Below, in pieces: positions 46,412 to 55,036 of a DNA stretch of 64,000 nucleotides. A program made the position numbers and the translations under genes. The notes under the pieces are model-generated. The model saw only the letters and a program-made list of their open reading frames with translations. It was not told the origin of the DNA and did no database searches. The stretch lies in the NCBI GenBank assembly GCA_016713335.1, contig JADJPH010000023.1:54419-118418 (forward strand), given 5' to 3'. Numbering within the stretch: position 1 is the first letter of the stretch; the number at the start of each line of letters is the position of its first letter. The stretch is from Candidatus Fredericiella danica (lineage in GTDB: Bacteria; Chloroflexota; Anaerolineae; Caldilineales; Caldilineaceae).

Positions 46412-48739
46412 ATGAAATTCTTCAACGTGCAGGAACGTCTGCACCGCGTGCGGGCCGCAATCCGCCGCAACAAGCTGAACAGCAGTGGCAAGCCGCGCCA
46501 GCGGCTGGTGGCCAGCCTGGTGACATTGGCCGTGGTGGCCAGCATGGTGACCATGGCGGCGTGGCCCACCCCGACGAGTGCGTCGTATACGAACGTCTTA
46601 TACAACGGGAGTTTTGAGCAGGGGTTCACCAGCCAGGCTGGGTGCGGGATGGTGGGGGCGGGGTGGCAGTGCTTCACGAATGGTGGGGCGGCCAACTACG
46701 GCTTCTACGATGACCAGTGGGACCGGACGGTCTTTGACGGGAAGCACAGCCAACTGATCGAGATCAACACCAAAGGGATCATGGTTGGGGATGCAGACCG
46801 ATACGCCGGGATCTACCAGACGGTGCAAGTGGTGAACTGGGCGAACTATACCCTGAGCCTGGAAGGGATGATCCGGACGACGATGCACGACGGGGACCCG
46901 TGGCGGTATCGGATCCAGGTGGGGTGGAGTGCCGGTCCCTACGCCGACTGGACGCGGGTGACGAACTGGCAGGACATCGGGCTGGACAACTATTGGGACC
47001 GGACGGAGCCACACGGTTTCTTCCACTACAGCACGAATTTGACGGCGCAGGCCGACACGATGACGGTGTATGTGCGGGCGTGGAAGAAGTGGGGCGTGCC
47101 GAACGAAGAGATTGACATCAACCTGGATGCGCTTGCGCTGCACGGGCCGAGCCCCTTGTATTGGCAGCACCCGGTGGCCCCCGTGCAACCCGTGCCCCCG
47201 AGCTGTGTGGAGCCGTGCGGGCCGACGCCGGTGCATCCGGTGCAGCCGATTGCGCCCGTCTATCCCCCGGTGCAACCGGGGTGTGTGGACCCGTGCCGGC
47301 CGCTGCCGCCACCGCCGAGTGACCTGTGCCTGGGGCCGAACCTGGTCTACAACGGCGACTTTGAGGCGGGCTTCTACCCGGTGTCGGTGGGGCATGTGGG
47401 GACCGGCTGGGGGTACTTCATCACGGGTGGCGGGGCCAACTACGGCTTCTACGATGACCAGTGGCCGCGGGTGCGGGCAGATGGGCACAGCAGCCAACTG
47501 ATTGAGATCAACACGAAGAATATCTATCCCCTGGAGAACGACCGCTATGCCGGCATCTTCCAGTACCTGCGGGGCTGGTGCCAGGGGCGACCTATGAGTT
47601 CTCGATGAAGGGGCTGTTGCGGGGTGCGGGGAACGAGGATGACCCGTATCGCTTCGCCGCCCAGGTGGGCTACAGCGCCGGCTACCAGGCGAACTGGAGT
47701 GCGGTGAGCAACTGGACCGAGATGAATCTGGGGCCGATCTATGAGCGCACCGAGCCGGGGGCGATGGGCGAGTACAAGCTCAAGTTCACGGCGCCGGCGA
47801 GCGACATGACGCTCTTCATCCGGGGCTGGAAGAAGTGGGGCATCCCGCAGGTGGAGATGGACTTCAACATCGACGCCGTGCAGGTGCGGGGCTGTCTGCC
47901 CACGGGTGGGCCGATCCTTGAACCCTGGTATGACGGGCACAAGGGGTACGACAAGGGTGGTTGGGAGAAGTATGACGGTTGGGACGGGCATGGGCAGGAC
48001 AGCTACGGCGGCGCCGGCTACGCAGCGATGGGTGGCAGCACCTACAGCGCTGGAGCGGGGATGTGCAGCTACACCGTAGCGGCGGGCGACACACTCGCCT
48101 GGGTGGCGCAGTCGATGGGCGCCACGACCTATGACATCGTCAGCGCCAACGGCATCGCCAACCCGGACTTCATCTACGTCGGGCAGGTGCTGAGCAACCC
48201 GTCGTGCAGCACCGGCGGCGCTGGGTATGGCGCAGCGTATGACACCGGCGCCGGCTATGGCGCCACCTACGACAGTGGTGCGGGATACGACGCGGCGTAC
48301 GACACCGGCGCAGCGGTTGCCGACACGGCGCCTGACTACGCGGCCGCGATGAGTGAGTACCAGGTCGCTGCCAGCTATGCGGCGGGTGAGGTGGCGATGG
48401 GGGCAGGTGCGGATTATCCCGCCGGTTACGCCCCCCTTACGCCGGGGCAGCGCAGGACTACCTGCCGGCGTCCGCAGCGCCGCAGGACTTCCAGGGCTAC
48501 ACCGGTGGGCAGGATGCCTATGGCCCAGTCGATGCGCTCCCGTATGCGGACGCCGCGCTGCCAGGCGCCGGCTATGAGGCCGTCGCCATGACCCCGGCGG
48601 GCAGTTCCTACGCCGTCCAGGCGGGGACACCCTCAGCCAGATTGCGGCCAACGGGCTTGCCGTGCGCACCTTGATGGATGCCAACGGCATTGCCAACCCC
48701 AACATCATCTTTGTTGGGCAGGTGCTAATCCTCCCGTGA
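46412..48739 (+). CDS. Large secreted protein: two CBM-like domains and two LysM motifs (three frame breaks)
   Basis: The start has an AAGGAG site and an extended export signal (RLVASLVTLAVVASMVTMAA). Two carbohydrate-binding-like jelly-roll domains follow, each containing GSFEQGF or GDFEAGF, GGAANYGFYDDQW, HSQLIEINTK and RAWKKWG motifs. They are linked by a Pro/Cys-rich spacer. Then come a Gly/Tyr-rich region, LysM 1 (YTVAAGDTLAWVAQ...NGIANPDFIYVGQVL), an Ala/Tyr-rich stretch of low complexity, and LysM 2 (YAVQAGDTLSQIAANGLAVR...IIFVGQVL). Breaks sit in the runs 47571-47574, 48431-48436 and 48623-48626, one base missing each. The repaired product has 776 residues. It is a candidate cell-envelope or sheath-matrix protein. 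Confidence 0.82.
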
Positions 48740-48745
48740 CGGTAC

Positions 48746-48776
<31 letters not shown>

Positions 48777-48778
48777 GG

Positions 48779-48807
48779 CAGGCTGCGGATTCCGGCTCCG
48801 CAGCCTG
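48779..48807 (+). terminator. Hairpin after the LysM secreted gene
   Basis: CAGGCTGCGGA (48779-48789) pairs with TCCGCAGCCTG (48797-48807) over 11 bp around a 7-base loop. It lies 40 bp beyond the stop at 48739. It is not followed by a T run, so it may be an mRNA-stabilising stem or part of a double terminator with the stem at 48891. Confidence 0.55.
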
Positions 48808-48890
48808 CGCTGCAATTCCGGGTTGCCAATCGGCACGAACAACAGGCGAACGCGATCGAACAGTACTTGACATAAAACCCGGAAACCTCA

Positions 48891-48928
48891 GAAAGGCGGC
48901 GCAGTGCGGTGCGCCGCCTTTCGTTTTT
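48891..48928 (+). terminator. Rho-independent terminator
   Basis: GAAAGGCGGCGCA (48891-48903) pairs with TGCGCCGCCTTTC (48910-48922) over 13 bp with a 6-base loop and is followed by GTTTTT. This is a textbook intrinsic terminator before the P-type ATPase gene. Confidence 0.9.
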
Positions 48929-49058
48929 CTCTCGCAGCGCCGTACGGTAGCGTACGTGTGTGGTAGACTAACCCGCAGCGAACGCAACAGCGCCAGCGTT
49001 TGCATCAAACAACAACTATAACGATCGCTGCAAATGCAACGAGCTGCGGAGATTAAAA

Positions 49059-51483
49059 TTGACAGAGAAAGCACTTGCCCCAACACCGGCCGGCGGTCTC
49101 ACAGATGCCGAAGCCGCCGAACGCCGTACAAGGCCATGGGAACAACGTAAAGATCAAAGCCGGCCGTTCCTACGGCCAGATCGTGCGCGACAACGTCTTC
49201 ACATTCTTCAACATTGTGCTCTTCTCATTGGGGGCGGTGCTCCTCCTCTTGGGTTCGCCGCGCGACGCGTTCTTCACCGGCGCCATCGCTGCACTCAATG
49301 CCGTTGTAGCGACTTTCCAAGAGGTACGCGCCAAGCGCACGCTCGACAAGATTTCGCTCCTCACCCGCCCGCAAGCAACGGTCATCCGCGGCGGGCAAGA
49401 ACGCCAGATCACGCCGGACGAAATTGTGGTGGGCGATCTCCTTGTGGTGGCAGCGGGCGACCAGGTGCTGGCTGACGGCAAGGTGACTGCGGGCCAGGCT
49501 GATTTCGATGAGTCCTTGCTGACGGGTGAAGCCGATCTGGTGCCCAAACGACCTGAGGAGCCGCTGCTGTCCGGCAGCTTCGTGGTGAGCGGCAAAGTCA
49601 CCTATGAAGCAGAAAAGGTTGGCGCAGACAGCTTCGCCAACAAGTTGACCGCCAATGCGAAGAGCGCACACCGCGCTCAGACCCCGCTCCAGAGCGAAGT
49701 CAATCTGGTCGTGCGTTTGCTCCTGCTAGTGGTCTTCTTCTTTGGCGCCATGATCGCCACCCAGTTTTTCCTGACGGAGAACGACAATCTCCTCGAAAGC
49801 GTGCGCGCAACTTCGGTCGTCTTTGGTCTTGCTCCTAGTAGCCTGTTCCTGATGATCGTCGTTGCCTATGCCCTGGGCGCCGTGCGCATCGCCAATCAGG
49901 GCGCGCTGGTGCAAGAGTCCAACGCGGTCGAGTCGCTTGCGCACGTCGACGTCTTGTGCCTTGACAAGACGGGGACGTTGACCGCCAACCGCATCAAGTT
50001 GAACACCGTGCAGCCACTGGGCGAGATGACCGAGGCCGCAGCGAGGCATGCGCTGAGCGTCTATGCGGCCAGCACTGCCGCCGGCAATCGCACCAGCGAA
50101 GCCATCGCGGCCGCCCTACCCGGTGCAAAGCAACCGGTGGCAGCCGAGGCGCCGTTTTCATCGGCGCGGAAGTGGAGCGCGCTCGCCTTTGACGGCGAGG
50201 GGAGCAGCCAGCCTGGCGCCGGGGACGTCGCCCCGCTCAAAGGGGTCTACGTCCTGGGTGCGCCCGAAATGTTGCTCTCCCACCTGCCACTGGACAAGAA
50301 GTGGCAACCGACTGCGCTGGCCTGGACCGCCAAAGGCGAGCGCGTCCTCGTCTTTGCTTATTCCGAAGAGATCGACCAGTTTGCGGGTGGTTCCGACAAA
50401 CCGGTGCTGCCGGCCCGATTGACCCCAATTGCGTTGATCAGTTTCACCGACGAACTGCGTCCTGACGCCAAAGAGACACTCGCAGGTTTTCGTGAGGCCG
50501 GCATCCAGATCAAGATCATTTCTGGCGATAACCCGCAGACTGTGGCGGCGCTGGCGCAACAGGCGGGGCTGGGCACGGAAGATGAACCACTCAGCCTGCT
50601 ATCTGGCCCGGAACTTGCGGCCTACGATGGCTCGCACTTCGACACCGCCGTGGAGCAGACCGACATCTTTGGCCGCATCACACCGGAGCAGAAGCAGCAC
50701 ATCGTGCGCTCCTTGCGGGAACAGGGGCACTATGTCGCCATGACGGGCGATGGGGTGAACGACGTTTTGGCGCTCAAAGAAGCTCGGCTCGGCATTGCGA
50801 TGCAGAGCGGCTCGCAAGCCACGCGCGCCGTTGCCGGTATCGTGCTATTGCAGGATTCGTTTGCGGCGCTGCCCAAAGCCTTTCTGGAAGGGCAGCGCAT
50901 CATGAACAGCATGGGTGATGTGCTCCGGCTCTACCTGGTGCGCATCTTCACGTTGGCGATGCTGATCGGTGCGATCGCCATGCTCGAAGTGGGCTTTCCC
51001 TACACCCCGGCGCAGAACTCAATCATCTCGATCTTTAGCCTCACCATACCGGCGTTCTTCCTGGCCATCTGGGCAAAGCCGGGCGCAACGCCGCACGCCA
51101 GCATCGTGCGGCAATTGGTGAACTTTGTCGTGCCCGGCACGATCGTGACGGGTCTGTTTTCAATCTTTATCTACGTCTACTTCATCTACACTACGCGCGA
51201 CTGGCACTATACCCAGTTGGCGCTCACCTATTCATCAATTGCGATGGGGTTGATTCTGGTCGTCTTTGTGCAGCCGCCGACCAAATTCTGGACTGGCGGC
51301 GACCGTCTGGCTGCCGACTGGCGGCCTACGATCCTGGCGGCCGGTTTGTTCGTGCTGCTGATCGCCAGCCCGTACCTGCCAATCCTAAAGGGCTTCTTCG
51401 GTCTTGCGCCCCTCACGGATTGGTCGCTGAGGCGAGTTACTCATATTGTCATTGCTGTTGGCGCACTAATGGATGGAGACTGA
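49059..51483 (+). CDS. Cation-transporting P-type ATPase, CtpE-like (frameshift about 49127)
   Basis: The start is a TTG at 49059. The N-terminus ALAPTPAGGLTDAEAAERR continues after one extra base near 49127 as QGHGNNVKIKAGRSYGQIVR. The corrected length is 807 residues. All P-type motifs are present: actuator LLTGEADLV, phosphorylation loop LDKTGTLTANR, and hinge TGDGVNDVLALKEA. Membrane segments lie at about 45-85, 215-285 and in the C-terminal third. The PSSLFLMIVVAYALG helix replaces the usual PEGL motif and is reminiscent of CtpE/PSGL-type pumps linked to calcium uptake in mycobacteria. The ion specificity is an inference. The isomerase gene overlaps closely downstream. Confidence 0.85.
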
Positions 51484-51487
51484 AAAA

Positions 51488-53116
51488 ATGGCATCTGTCA
51501 AACCACTCGATGAACGCCCTGCCTGGAAGGCCCTCACCAGCCACTTTGCGCAGGTGAAACCGTTGCATCTGCGCGAGTTATTTGCAGCCGACCCGGAACG
51601 CGCCCGGCGCTTCACCGTCGACGCAGCGGGTCTCTATTTCGACTACTCGAAGCATCGCATCACCGCCGAAACGATGGCGCTGCTGCTCAACCTGGTGGAT
51701 GAGGTTGATCTTCGTGGCCACATCGACGCGATGTTCCGCGGCGACAAAATCAACGTGACGGAGAATCGCGCTGTGTTGCATGTGGCATTGCGCGCGCCGC
51801 GCGATGCCCACATCTTTGTGGACGGCGAAGACGTTGTGCCCGGCGTCCATGAAGTGCTGGACAAGATGTCGGCTTTCGCCGAGCGCGTGCGCAGCGGCGT
51901 CTGGCTGGGCTTTACCGGCAAACGGATACGCAACATCATCAACATTGGCATCGGCGGCTCCGATCTCGGGCCGGTGATGGCGTATGAGGCGCTGAAGCAT
52001 TACAGCGACCGCAGCCTCACCTTCCGGTTTGTGTCCAACGTGGACGGCACCGACTTTGCCGAGGCGGTATGGGACCTGGACCCGGCGGAGACGCTCTTCA
52101 TCGTTGCGTCCAAGACCTTCACCACGCTGGAGACCATGACCAACGCCATGAGTGCACGCAAGTGGTTGCTGGCTGCGCTCAAAGACGAGAAGGCTGTCGC
52201 CAATCACTTTGTGGCGGTCTCCACCAACGCCACCGAGGTGGCGAAGTTCGGCATCGACACTGCGAACATGTTTGGCTTCTGGGATTGGGTGGGCGGTCGC
52301 TACTCGATGGATTCCGCCATTGGGCTGTCCACGATGGTGGCCATTGGTCCGGATAACTTCCGCGCCCTATTGGCCGGCTTCCATGCGATGGACGAGCACT
52401 TCCGCACGGCGCCCTTTGCGGCGAACCTGCCGGTGTTGATGGGGTTGCTGGCGGTCTGGTACAGCAACTTTTTTGGTGCGGAGACCATTGCGGTGTTGCC
52501 ATACGACCAGTATCTCAAGCGCTTCCCTGCGTATCTGCAGCAGCTCACGATGGAAAGCAACGGCAAATACATCACACTCGAGGGTAAGCGCGTTACCTAC
52601 CAGACCGGCCCGATCTTCTGGGGTGAGCCGGGCACCAACGGGCAGCACAGCTTTTACCAGTTGATCCATCAGGGCACGAAACTGATCCCGGTTGACTTCA
52701 TCGGGTTTAACCAGACGCTCAACCCGATTGGCGACCATCACAACCAGTTGATGGCGAACATGTTTGCCCAGGGCGAAGCGTTGGCGTTTGGAAAGACCAC
52801 TGAAGCAGTCAAGACCGAGGGTGCGCCGGATTGGCTGGCGCCGCATCGCACCTTTGAGGGCAACCGCCCGTCGACCACGATCCTGGTGGACCGGCTCACG
52901 CCCGAAGTGCTGGGCAAGTTGGTGGCAATGTACGAGCACAGCGTTTACGTGCAGGGTGTGGTCTGGAACATCAACCCCTTTGACCAGTGGGGCGTTGAGT
53001 TAGGCAAGGTGCTGGCGAAGCAGATCATGCCGGAGTTGGAGAGCAAGGCAGACCCGGCGCTGGGGCACGACAGTTCAACGAACGCGCTGATCCGCCGCTA
53101 TCGCGCCGGACGTTAG
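51488..53116 (+). CDS. pgi: Glucose-6-phosphate isomerase
   Basis: This 542-residue enzyme interconverts glucose 6-phosphate and fructose 6-phosphate in the cytosol. The start is the ATG at 51488 with a GGAG site 9 bp upstream. An ATG at 51473 overlaps the previous gene. Family signatures are intact: NIGIGGSDLGPVMAYEAL, VASKTFTTLETMTNA, FGFWDWVGGRYSMDSAIG, and PFDQWGVELGKVLA near the end. The substrate-site QLTMESNGK and HSFYQLIHQGTK stretches are also present. The frame is clean over the full length. The short spacing behind the P-type ATPase suggests an operon. Confidence 0.97.
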   Translation: MASVKPLDERPAWKALTSHFAQVKPLHLRELFAADPERARRFTVDAAGLYFDYSKHRITAETMALLLNLVDEVDLRGHIDAMFRGDKINVTENRAVLHVALRAPRDAHIFVDGEDVVPGVHEVLDKMSAFAERVRSGVWLGFTGKRIRNIINIGIGGSDLGPVMAYEALKHYSDRSLTFRFVSNVDGTDFAEAVWDLDPAETLFIVASKTFTTLETMTNAMSARKWLLAALKDEKAVANHFVAVSTNATEVAKFGIDTANMFGFWDWVGGRYSMDSAIGLSTMVAIGPDNFRALLAGFHAMDEHFRTAPFAANLPVLMGLLAVWYSNFFGAETIAVLPYDQYLKRFPAYLQQLTMESNGKYITLEGKRVTYQTGPIFWGEPGTNGQHSFYQLIHQGTKLIPVDFIGFNQTLNPIGDHHNQLMANMFAQGEALAFGKTTEAVKTEGAPDWLAPHRTFEGNRPSTTILVDRLTPEVLGKLVAMYEHSVYVQGVVWNINPFDQWGVELGKVLAKQIMPELESKADPALGHDSSTNALIRRYRAGR

Positions 53117-53118
53117 TG

Positions 53119-53488
53119 CCCCGGTGAATTGGATTCACCGCCTGCTACAGGAAACCGGTTAAAGCCGGTTGGGGTGGTTGGCGCCGATGCGCGAGGGTGA
53201 CGGTTGTCCCCAACGTGTTGAACCACGTTTCCCGTATCAGGCGCCGAATTGGATTCGGCGCGGTGGAGGCGGGCGCGATCATCGGCGTCTCATGGTTGAT
53301 CTTGCACACAAAGACTCCGGCTTGCGGCGCCGTGGTTTCGTCAATTTGGCGAATCACGGCACCGCAAGCCGGGATCTTGTTCATTGCGATCGTGTCGTCA
53401 GTCCCCCGGTGAATGCAATTCACCGTCTGGTACGGGAAACCGGTTAAAACCGGTTGGGACGATTGGCGCCGATGGGCGAGGGTGACGT
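53119..53488. repeat. Direct and inverted copies of an ~85-bp hairpin-rich element
   Basis: Copies at 53119-53203 and 53403-53488 share GGTGAAT..ATTCACCG, ACGGGAAACCGGTT (ACAGGAAACCGGTT in the first) and TTGGCGCCGATG, and end GCGAGGGTGACG. A third, inverted partial copy lies at about 53215-53262 (GTTTCCCGTATCAGGCGCCG, then a GCGCCGAATTGGATTCGGCGC-type stem). Each unit contains small hairpins. The 200 bp between them hold no gene that I can support, only a palindrome CCGGCTTGCGG..CCGCAAGCCGG around 53323-53375. Confidence 0.7.
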
Positions 53489-53519
53489 TTCTGCGGGTCC
53501 ACAATGTCGACCCCAAAGT

Positions 53520-53756
53520 CTATACCGGAGATCCATCCCCGTCTCCCGCCTCACGCCTCACCATCTCATAATATTTCCTACTCGCCTGCGTGCGGTTTCG
53601 GACATCCAACTTCGCAAATATCTGTTTCAAATGCTGTTCCACCGTGTGCTCGGCGATGCCCAGTTCGAGCGCGGTCTCGTGATTGCTCTTCCCATCCGCA
53701 ACCTGATTCAATACTTCCCATTCACGCGGCGTCAGCGGCCTGACATTTGGCGCCAT
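53520..53756 (-). CDS. HTH-only LuxR/GerE-type regulator
   Basis: The 78-residue protein (ATG at 53756) consists of a single LuxR-type helix-turn-helix: VRPLTPREWEVLNQVADGKS, NHETALELGIAEHTVEQHLK and QIFAKLDVRNRTQASRKYYE. There is no receiver or ligand domain. An upstream extension of the frame to 53855 lacks a start signal. It is a short stand-alone DNA-binding protein. The similar gene at 54213 suggests a duplicated pair. Confidence 0.8.
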   Translation of the reverse strand: MAPNVRPLTPREWEVLNQVADGKSNHETALELGIAEHTVEQHLKQIFAKLDVRNRTQASRKYYEMVRREAGDGDGSPV

Positions 53757-54001
53757 TACACTCTGTTCTCCTCGCTGCTCGTTGTTCTTCTCTCGGGGCC
53801 GAATTAGTACGCGCCAGCGCAACTGGAATTCCAGTTGCACCCGGACTCCTTGCAACGAAGTTGTTTCGTGCGAGGCTGACTAAGGTCCACTCGAGGGGCG
53901 GCGTTCAAGCACTGTCTGGTGAGGTGAATTCACACTTTCATAGCCTGGGGTGTCAAAAATGTCCACCAAAGTAAATAACGATTACCCAGCATGCCTGCCG
54001 C

Positions 54002-54041
54002 TTCGAGGGGCGCTGGTCCGACACAACCACCGCCCCTCGAA
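54002..54041. terminator. Hairpin in the gap between the two HTH genes
   Basis: TTCGAGGGGCG (54002-54012) pairs with CGCCCCTCGAA (54031-54041) over 11 bp with an 18-base loop. The gap 53757-54212 has no gene. GAGGGGCGG also occurs near 53892. A terminator or part of a regulatory leader is possible. Confidence 0.4.
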
Positions 54042-54212
54042 CTCAATCTTTAGGCCAGGCAGGCTACGTCAGACCTTCGACTGAAACGCGGGATCTTCAG
54101 TAAGGCCCGCAGCCGGGCCAAAAACTTCTTAGTTGTTAACCAGATTCAGGTGCCATGCATTTGGTCACTTGTTTTGAATGCGCCGTTCGTCCCGTCATTA
54201 CCTTAGTACAGC

Positions 54213-54455
54213 TTAGGCGGTTGGTCTATACCGTATTTCCGTTATCCTTTCGCTAGTGCTCCGCCGATAATAGTGCTTGCTGGCCTGGGTCCTGCTCTGC
54301 ACCTCCAGTTTTGTATAGATGTGCTTCAGGTGCTGCTCCACCGTGTGCACCGCAATGCTCAGCGCCATGGCGATCTCTTGGTTGCTTTTCCCATCGGCAA
54401 CGTGCGATAAGACTTCCATCTCACGCGCTGTCAGTTGATCCAAATATTCCGTCAT
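54213..54455 (-). CDS. HTH-only LuxR/GerE-type regulator (second copy)
   Basis: The 80-residue protein is again only a LuxR-type helix-turn-helix: LDQLTAREMEVLSHVADGKS, NQEIAMALSIAVHTVEQHLK, HIYTKLEVQSRTQASKHYYR. It is close to the product at 53520-53756 over about 60 residues (VADGKSN, HTVEQHLK.I..KL.V..RTQAS). An ATG at 54455 is the only good start. Both genes point the same way and lie 456 bp apart. Their targets are unknown. Confidence 0.8.
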   Translation of the reverse strand: MTEYLDQLTAREMEVLSHVADGKSNQEIAMALSIAVHTVEQHLKHIYTKLEVQSRTQASKHYYRRSTSERITEIRYRPTA

Positions 54456-54583
54456 GGCAGGTCACACGCTCCTCACCGTTTCGTCGCTGCGCTCCATTCG
54501 CACAAGCCACTACTAGATAAAATGCGGTGACAGAGCGATTTCTTACAAGGAAGTTGGGGAAGTTCGGGACGATCCCGTCAAAG

Positions 54584-54975
54584 CAGAGAATTTCCCGCAG
54601 GGACGCAGGGGAACAGAGAGGAGACTCCCGCCAAGCCGCCAAGCCGCAAAGAAAAGACGGAGAGCTCCCGGGGAGGGGAGCTGCAGCCAAGCAAAGAGCC
54701 GCAGGCGCGGGGGGAGGGACTCCCGCTAAGCCGCAAAGGCAAGAAAAGACAGAGAAGCTCCGCAGGGACGCAGGGAAATGCAAGAAGAAGGTTGGAAGCT
54801 AACCACAAAGAACGCAAAGAACACAAAGAAAAGAGCGGCTTTCTCGCATCTTCTTTGTGTTCTTTGCGTTCTCTGTGGTTAGCCCTTCTCCCCCCGCCCT
54901 GCGTCCCGGCGTCCCTGCGGGAGATTTCTTGCTTCTCTTCCCCTGGCGACTTGGCGGCTTGGCGGGAGCGTTTCT
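54584..54975. repeat. Nested inverted word repeats (CCGCCAAG, GGACGCAGGG, ACAAAGAACGC)
   Basis: The gap 54456-55036 holds a nest of inverted repeats. The innermost stem has arms at 54798-54830 and 54851-54883 (GCTAACCACAAAGAACGCAA against TTGCGTTCTCTGTGGTTAGC), about 33 bp long with a few mismatches. Outside it TCCCGCAGGGACGCAGGG (54588) faces CCCTGCGT..GTCCCTGCGGGA (about 54899-54926). CTCCCGCCAAGCCGCCAAG (about 54625) faces CTTGGCGGCTTGGCGGGAG (about 54950). Short frames inside are artefacts of the repeat. The element lies between converging reads of no gene and next to the end of the CHAT gene. Confidence 0.75.
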
Positions 54976-55036
54976 TCCTACCCCCCGCCCTGCGCGGGGG
55001 TTTCTTTCTTCTTCCCTTGCTTGGCGGAGAGATCCT

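Noticed and set aside
53119..53488. CRISPR-like direct repeats
   Set aside because: Only two direct copies, about 85 bp each, 200 bp apart and internally palindromic.
54527..54802. Lys/Arg-rich small protein inside the repeat nest
   Set aside because: It is a translation of word repeats (CCGCCAAG, GGGACGCAGGG) with no start signal.
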